A program made the position numbers and the translations under genes. A stretch of 33,712 bases of DNA from Candidatus Eisenbergiella intestinipullorum (lineage in GTDB: Bacteria > Bacillota > Clostridia > Lachnospirales > Lachnospiraceae). The notes under the pieces were generated by a model. That model had not been told where the DNA came from. It searched no databases and was given only the letters and a program-made list of their open reading frames with translations. How positions within the stretch are numbered: the stretch's first letter is position 1; every line of letters starts with the position of its first letter. Shown here in pieces: positions 30,016 through 33,712 of the stretch. The DNA lies in assembly GCA_019119815.1 (NCBI GenBank), contig DWWH01000076.1, positions 1 through 33,712 of the forward strand, written 5' to 3'.

Positions 30016-30624
30016 ATGGAAATACAGGAGGAAGACATCGGCATCTGCCTGAAGCAGGATGTTCGTTGGGAGGAAGGGAGAAAGCTGTCCTTTACGGAAA
30101 GACAGGAGCTGTCCCACCGGCTGCTGCGTCTTTCTGCCGCCGCCTGGCTGAAGGAGCGGGGACAGGAGGAGGAGACGCAGGACTGGACGCTTGCCGGGGG
30201 CAGGTACGGAAAGCCCTTTTTTGCGGAGCATCCTCACATCCATTTTTCCATCAGCCACAGCGGTTCCGTCTGGTGCTGTGCCTTCGGCAGTTCTCCCGTC
30301 GGGCTGGATGTTCAGGCGCACCGCCTGAAAGGGGAGCGGCAGCGGATCGCGGACCGCTTTTTCCATCCGGCAGAGAGGGACTGGATCCGGAAGGGAGGAG
30401 ATTTTTTCGCGGTCTGGGCGGCGAAGGAAAGCTATGTGAAATATACCGGAGAGGGAATGAGAAGGGCCTTTTCGGACTTCGCGGTGGCGGATGAAAACGG
30501 GATGCTGTCCTGCGTGAGGACCGCAGACAGCGATGCGCAGCTTCGCCTCCTGCCGGCTCCCGGGGCATACAGCCTCTGCCTGTGTGCCAAAAGGATCGGA
30601 AAAGTGACTTTCTTCCATATATAA
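30016..30624 (+). CDS. Sfp-type 4'-phosphopantetheinyl transferase
   Basis: Transfers the phosphopantetheine arm of coenzyme A to carrier proteins; 202 residues, on the short side for Sfp-type enzymes but with both halves. Motifs: GRYGKPFF (62-69), HFSISHSG (76-83), the metal-binding VGLDVQ (95-100; Asp98 present, and the usual second Glu is Gln100) and FAVWAAKESYVKYTGEGM (131-148; Glu138, Lys142). Start ATG 30016 is provisional: GGAGG touches it directly while AAAGGA lies 11 bases upstream. The TTG at 29926 falls inside the promoter and is excluded. No polyketide or peptide synthetase genes are near, so its carrier-protein client is unknown. Confidence 0.88.
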   Translation: MEIQEEDIGICLKQDVRWEEGRKLSFTERQELSHRLLRLSAAAWLKERGQEEETQDWTLAGGRYGKPFFAEHPHIHFSISHSGSVWCCAFGSSPVGLDVQAHRLKGERQRIADRFFHPAERDWIRKGGDFFAVWAAKESYVKYTGEGMRRAFSDFAVADENGMLSCVRTADSDAQLRLLPAPGAYSLCLCAKRIGKVTFFHI

Positions 30625-30671
30625 TGGATAACGAACGGGTGCCGCAGAAAGGCTGATTTTTCAGAAAGGCC

Positions 30672-30700
30672 TTGACGCATCCGGCGCCTTGTGCTATAGT
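30672..30700 (+). promoter_or_regulatory. Promoter of the rpmG-secE-nusG cluster
   Basis: TTGACG (30672-30677), 17 bp and TATAGT (30695-30700), followed by a leader of about 70 nt with a run of eight T. Confidence 0.75.
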
Positions 30701-30776
30701 CATAGGGCGAGATAAGATTTAGGTCTTTTTTTTATGCTTAAAATCAGGAAAATTACTCAGGCGGAGGTGGATGAAC

Positions 30777-30926
30777 ATGCGTACAAGAATCACACTGGCA
30801 TGCACGGAGTGCAAGCAGCGCAACTACAACACGACGAAGGATAAGAAGGCGCATCCGGACAGAATGGAAACCAAGAAGTACTGCAGATTCTGCAAGAAGC
30901 ACACGGTACACAAGGAAACAAAGTAA
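30777..30926 (+). CDS. rpmG: 50S ribosomal protein L33
   Basis: A 49-residue ribosomal protein, full length: [17 protein letters not shown] at the start and [16 protein letters not shown] at the end. Two CxxC pairs (Cys9/Cys12 and Cys36/Cys39) make it the zinc-binding form. Start ATG 30777 is nine bases after GGAGG; ATG 30771 would add two residues and lies only three bases after that site. It begins the cluster rpmG-secE-nusG-rplK-rplA; I see no tRNA-Trp gene between rpmG and secE, where some Firmicutes have one. Confidence 0.96.
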   Translation: MRTRITLACTECKQRNYNTTKDKKAHPDRMETKKYCRFCKKHTVHKETK

Positions 30927-31014
30927 TCCCGCAGGGAGGCTTCTCTCGGGCGTGTGTTGCCGTGCGCGCAGCCGGACTTTTCAGGCTGCCGGGGCGGCAG
31001 AATGTGAGGAAAGA

Positions 31015-31230
31015 ATGAATAATCCTTCAAAGGAAGCAAAAGCGACCAAACCGGCCAAGCCGAAATTCTTTCATGGCGTGAAGGCTGAATTCAAGAAGAT
31101 CACATGGCCGGATAAGGAGCTTCTGCTGAAGCAGTCTGTTGCTGTTGTTGCGATCTCTATCGTTCTGGGAGCGGTCATCGCGGTGCTTGACCTGGTCCTT
31201 CAGTATGCGATCGATTTCCTTGTGAAATAA
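31015..31230 (+). CDS. secE: Preprotein translocase subunit SecE
   Basis: A 71-residue small Sec subunit with one C-terminal membrane helix (VAVVAISIVLGAVIAVLDLV), which clamps SecY in the translocon. The amphipathic helix before it carries the family motif KKITWPDKELLLKQ. A lysine-rich N-terminal tail (about 20 residues) precedes it. Start ATG 31015 follows GAGGAAAG; the frame is open back to 30952 without a ribosome site. nusG follows after 18 bases, the standard order. Confidence 0.95.
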   Translation: MNNPSKEAKATKPAKPKFFHGVKAEFKKITWPDKELLLKQSVAVVAISIVLGAVIAVLDLVLQYAIDFLVK

Positions 31231-31248
31231 CAGTGGCGGGGTGGACAT

Positions 31249-31767
31249 ATGGCAGAGGCAAACTGGTATGTTGTCCATACCTATTCCGGTTATGAGAATA
31301 AGGTAAAGGCCAACATTGAAAAGACAATTGAAAACAGGCACCTGGAGGATGAGATCCTGGAGGTCCGCGTTCCGCTGCAGGATGTGGTGGAGATGAAGAA
31401 CGGAGCCAGAAGGGTGGTCCAGAAGAAGCTGTTCCCCGGTTATGTGCTGATCAATATGGTGATGAACGACGATACCTGGTACGTGGTAAGAAATACGCGC
31501 GGCGTGACCGGATTCGTCGGACCGGGAAGCAAGCCGGTGCCGCTGACGGAAGCGGAAATGAAGCCGCTCGGTATTCAGACGGAAAATGTTTCCATCGACT
31601 TCGGCGAGGGCGATATGATCGTCGTGGTGGCCGGAGCCTGGAAGGATACGGTCGGCGTGGTCCAGAAGATCGACTACAGCAAGCAGACCGCTACGATCAA
31701 CGTGGAGCTGTTCGGCAGGGAGACCCCTGTGGAGATCAGCTTTGCGGAGGTTCGCAAATCACAGTAG
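31249..31767 (+). CDS. nusG: Transcription termination/antitermination factor NusG
   Basis: A 172-residue RNA-polymerase-binding elongation factor. The N-terminal NGN domain runs from WYVVHTYSGYENKVKANIEK to about residue 110, with FPGYVLINMVMNDDTWYVVR contacting the clamp helices; the C-terminal KOW domain is VVAGAWKDTVGVVQKID (about 124-140), slightly unusual in having Ala-Trp-Lys-Asp where Pro-Phe is common. Its ribosome site is weak (GGGGTGG). Confidence 0.96.
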   Translation: MAEANWYVVHTYSGYENKVKANIEKTIENRHLEDEILEVRVPLQDVVEMKNGARRVVQKKLFPGYVLINMVMNDDTWYVVRNTRGVTGFVGPGSKPVPLTEAEMKPLGIQTENVSIDFGEGDMIVVVAGAWKDTVGVVQKIDYSKQTATINVELFGRETPVEISFAEVRKSQ

Positions 31768-31920
31768 TTTGACGTTTGACGGAGCGATCCGTTGAGCAGT
31801 GGAAGCAGTGCTCCCGCGCTGCGGCAGACAGCTGCAAGCGGCAGGAAAGGGAGACGCGCAGAAGGACTGCGTGCAGAAAATGGCTGCGCCATACCACATT
31901 ATATTTAGGAGGTGCCTGAC
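31768..31920 (+). promoter_or_regulatory. Structured leader between nusG and rplK
   Basis: A 153-base spacer, long for this operon, with several GC-rich inverted repeats, for example GAGCA/TGCTC (31794-31813). It shares the 11-base string AGCAGTGCTCC (31804-31814) with the leader before rplA. No clear promoter or terminator was found. A ribosomal-protein binding site is possible. Confidence 0.4.
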
Positions 31921-32346
31921 ATGGCAAAGAAAGTTACAGGATACATCAAGTTACAGATCCCTGCGGGAAAGGCTACCCCGGCTCCCCCGGTTGGTCCTGC
32001 GCTCGGTCAGCATGGTGTAAACATCGTTGAATTCACCAAGCAGTTCAACGCAAGAACAGCGGATAAGGGCGACCTGATCATCCCTGTTGTCATTACCGTG
32101 TACGCGGACAGAAGCTTCAGCTTCATTACCAAGACTCCGCCTGCGGCTGTTCTTCTGAAGAAGGCCTGCAATCTGAAGTCCGGTTCCGGCGTGCCGAACA
32201 AGACGAAGGTTGCGACGATTTCCAAGGATAAGGTAAGAGAAATCGCCGAGATGAAGATGCCTGACCTGAATGCGGCAAGCGTGGAAGCGGCAATGAGCAT
32301 GATCGCCGGAACGGCAAGAAGCATGGGCATTGTTGTAGAGGACTAA
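31921..32346 (+). CDS. rplK: 50S ribosomal protein L11
   Basis: A 141-residue protein of the GTPase-associated centre, binding 23S rRNA. The N-terminal domain has [20 protein letters not shown] and [16 protein letters not shown]; the RNA-binding C-terminal domain ends [16 protein letters not shown], the family signature region. Start ATG 31921 follows AGGAGGTG at six bases; the in-frame ATG at 31912 is inside that site. Confidence 0.97.
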   Translation: MAKKVTGYIKLQIPAGKATPAPPVGPALGQHGVNIVEFTKQFNARTADKGDLIIPVVITVYADRSFSFITKTPPAAVLLKKACNLKSGSGVPNKTKVATISKDKVREIAEMKMPDLNAASVEAAMSMIAGTARSMGIVVED

Positions 32347-32486
32347 GGGACATGTACGGGATCCGCGCCTCATTGGAAGCGATGGATCCGGCAGACTGTT
32401 TTGTTTGTAAAAATTGGGAGCAGTGCTCCGGCTGACAGGCCGAATATCAGAGGGCGCTGCGTTAACCACCAACGGAGGAATGGAAA
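32347..32486 (+). promoter_or_regulatory. Structured spacer between rplK and rplA
   Basis: A 140-base spacer with inverted GGATCC segments (about 32361-32393) and the hairpin GGAGC-AGT-GCTCC (32417-32429), which repeats the 11-base string also found before rplK. It could carry an L1 autoregulatory site; this is inferred from position only. Confidence 0.4.
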
Positions 32487-33179
32487 ATGAAACATGGTAA
32501 GAAATATACTGAGGCCGCGAAGCAGGTAGACCGCAGTGTGGCATATGAGCCCGCTGATGCGATCGCTCTGGCAAAGAAGACGGCAACCGCAAAGTTTGAC
32601 GAGACGATTGAGGTTCACATCAGAACCGGATGTGACGGACGTCATGCGGAGCAGCAGATCCGTGGCGCCGTAGTTCTTCCCAACGGAACCGGTAAGACCG
32701 TAAAGGTTCTGGTTTTTGCAAAGGGAGACAAGGTGAATGAGGCGGAAGCTGCTGGAGCGGATTATGTTGGAGGAGATGAGCTCATCCCCAGAATCCAGAA
32801 CGAAGGCTGGCTTGATTTCGACGTGGTTGTTGCTACCCCTGACATGATGGGCGTTGTGGGACGTCTCGGTAAGATCCTCGGACCCAAGGGCCTGATGCCC
32901 AACCCGAAGGCCGGTACGGTTACGATGGATGTAACCAAGGCCGTAAACGATATCAAAGCCGGTAAGATCGAGTACAGACTGGATAAGTCCAACATCGTTC
33001 ACGTGCCGATCGGAAAGGCTTCCTTCACGGAAGAGAAGCTTCAGGAGAACTTCAATGCGCTGATGGATGCCATCGTAAAGGCAAGACCCTCCGCTCTGAA
33101 GGGACAGTACCTCAAGAGCATTACGCTCGCTTCCACGATGGGCCCTGGCGTTAAGGTTTCCACCGCGAAGTTCGGCTGA
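32487..33179 (+). CDS. rplA: 50S ribosomal protein L1
   Basis: A 230-residue stalk protein binding 23S rRNA and, in many bacteria, its own mRNA. Family features: [20 protein letters not shown] at the start, [40 protein letters not shown] in the middle and [16 protein letters not shown] at the end. Start ATG 32487 follows GGAGG. In most bacteria rplJ and rplL follow; here a terminator and a convergent gene come next, so L10 and L7/L12 must be encoded elsewhere. Confidence 0.98.
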   Translation: MKHGKKYTEAAKQVDRSVAYEPADAIALAKKTATAKFDETIEVHIRTGCDGRHAEQQIRGAVVLPNGTGKTVKVLVFAKGDKVNEAEAAGADYVGGDELIPRIQNEGWLDFDVVVATPDMMGVVGRLGKILGPKGLMPNPKAGTVTMDVTKAVNDIKAGKIEYRLDKSNIVHVPIGKASFTEEKLQENFNALMDAIVKARPSALKGQYLKSITLASTMGPGVKVSTAKFG

Positions 33180-33210
33180 TTGACTGAAAATAAGCATAAA
33201 TCAAAAATAG

Positions 33211-33240
33211 AACGGACACCGCATCTGGTGTCCGTTTTCT
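33211..33240. terminator. Bidirectional terminator between rplA and the gerA-type gene
   Basis: AACGGACACC/GGTGTCCGTT (33211-33220, 33227-33236) with T-rich tracts on both strands (TTTTCT on plus, CTATTTTT on minus). It ends both convergent genes, and its right side reaches the stop codon of the minus-strand gene. Confidence 0.9.
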
Positions 33241-33712
33241 ATTGCCTTTTCCATACTTTATCCGGCTGTGCCTTTGCAACGGGATAGCGGAACAGCAGCG
33301 TTCTGAGCGCCTTCCAGTTGAAGGGAAACAGCGGCCAGAAGTAGCTTTTTCCGCCGAAGGTGGGCGTGGTCAGAATGGAAATGAGGATCAGAACAAGGCC
33401 TCCCAGAAAGCCCCACAGGCCGAAAAGGGCGGTGGTGACAATCAGAAAGATCCGGTACAGCCGGATCCCGTCTCCGAATTCCAGGCTGGAGAGCGTCAGT
33501 GAGGCCAGCATGGTGACGGCAGCATAAAACAGGATTTCCATGGAGGCCCAGTTCAGCTCCACCGCGATATCTCCGATGATCAGTCCGCCGATGATGGAGA
33601 GGGAGCCGGAGAACTGGCTGGAGCGCAGCGTGGCGGAATAGCGGAACAGATCCAGAAGAAACTCCACGGCAAACACGTAGAAAATGACGGTGGGCCCGGG
33701 CAGATCCTGTGT
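33239..33712 (-). CDS. GerA-family spore germination protein, C-terminal part (runs off the window)
   Basis: The last 157 codons of a minus-strand gene whose frame stays open through the window edge (the edge residues read TQDLPGPTVIFYVFAVEFLL). It matches the membrane domain of the GerAA/SpoVAF family, the A subunits of nutrient-germination receptors in the spore inner membrane: GPTVIF, GGLIIGDIAVELNW, SLEFGDGIRLYRIFLIVTTA and GFLGGLVLILISIL, with several hydrophobic helices and a short basic tail. The GTG at 33676 is an internal codon, not the start. It shows that the organism is of a spore-forming lineage. Whether it belongs to a gerA operon or is SpoVAF-like cannot be decided from this part. 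Confidence 0.88.
   Translation of the reverse strand, partial: TQDLPGPTVIFYVFAVEFLLDLFRYSATLRSSQFSGSLSIIGGLIIGDIAVELNWASMEILFYAAVTMLASLTLSSLEFGDGIRLYRIFLIVTTALFGLWGFLGGLVLILISILTTPTFGGKSYFWPLFPFNWKALRTLLFRYPVAKAQPDKVWKRQ

Noticed and set aside
30927..31014. tRNA-Trp gene between rpmG and secE
   Set aside because: Expected in some Firmicutes, but no acceptor stem or T-arm GTTCRA motif is present; only a short GCAGCC/GGCTGC hairpin is seen.
33242..33502. 86-codon plus-strand frame after rplA
   Set aside because: Antisense to the gerA-family gene and begins inside the terminator region.

Overview
The window looks like chromosomal DNA of a spore-forming Clostridia, most likely Lachnospiraceae. 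This is an inference from moderately GC-rich coding DNA, strong Shine-Dalgarno sites, a GerA-type germination protein at the right edge, two SleB/CwlJ-type cell-wall hydrolases, a DUF6145-like protein and the local gene orders (dnaE/pfkA/rRNA methylase; birA/DUF6145/coaX/dusB/greA; rpmG/secE/nusG/rplK/rplA). No rRNA, tRNA or CRISPR array was seen.

Layout. 1-1750 is a decayed prophage tail module (tape-measure fragments, then a distal tail protein with a broken C-terminus). 2184-6671 holds a DUF89/ARMT1-like protein and dnaE. 6700-11340 is a mostly minus-strand block: a 29-aa holin-like toxin with a convergent antisense RNA, and a MarR-controlled heterodimeric ABC exporter. 11510-14291 carries pfkA, a SpoU-type rRNA methylase and proC. 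14645-18344 has two secreted SleB/CwlJ-fold hydrolases flanking a GH125 alpha-mannosidase. 18684-25851 is a long plus-strand run: NfeD/SPFH pair, argF, birA, DUF6145, coaX, dusB, an unrecognised gene and greA. 26258-30624 has an XRE-like regulator with UDP-galactopyranose mutase, an orphan biotin-dependent carboxyltransferase and an Sfp-type phosphopantetheinyl transferase. 30777-33179 is the rpmG-secE-nusG-rplK-rplA cluster, closed by a bidirectional terminator against a gerA-family gene that runs off the window.

The least ordinary content is non-coding. (1) Two leaders, at 2081 and 12569, share a hairpin whose 9-nt loop can pair with a site just before the Shine-Dalgarno sequence, with compensatory base changes in both helices: a candidate cis-acting pseudoknot RNA. 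(2) A 135-bp three-hairpin element occurs twice in opposite orientation (18401, 27790; about 94% identical) with two diverged relatives (15399, 29799). (3) A perfect 14-bp inverted repeat flanks the promoter of the SH3-domain hydrolase, a candidate invertible switch. (4) The toxin/antisense locus has the form of a type I toxin-antitoxin system. (5) Several terminators and promoters physically overlap.
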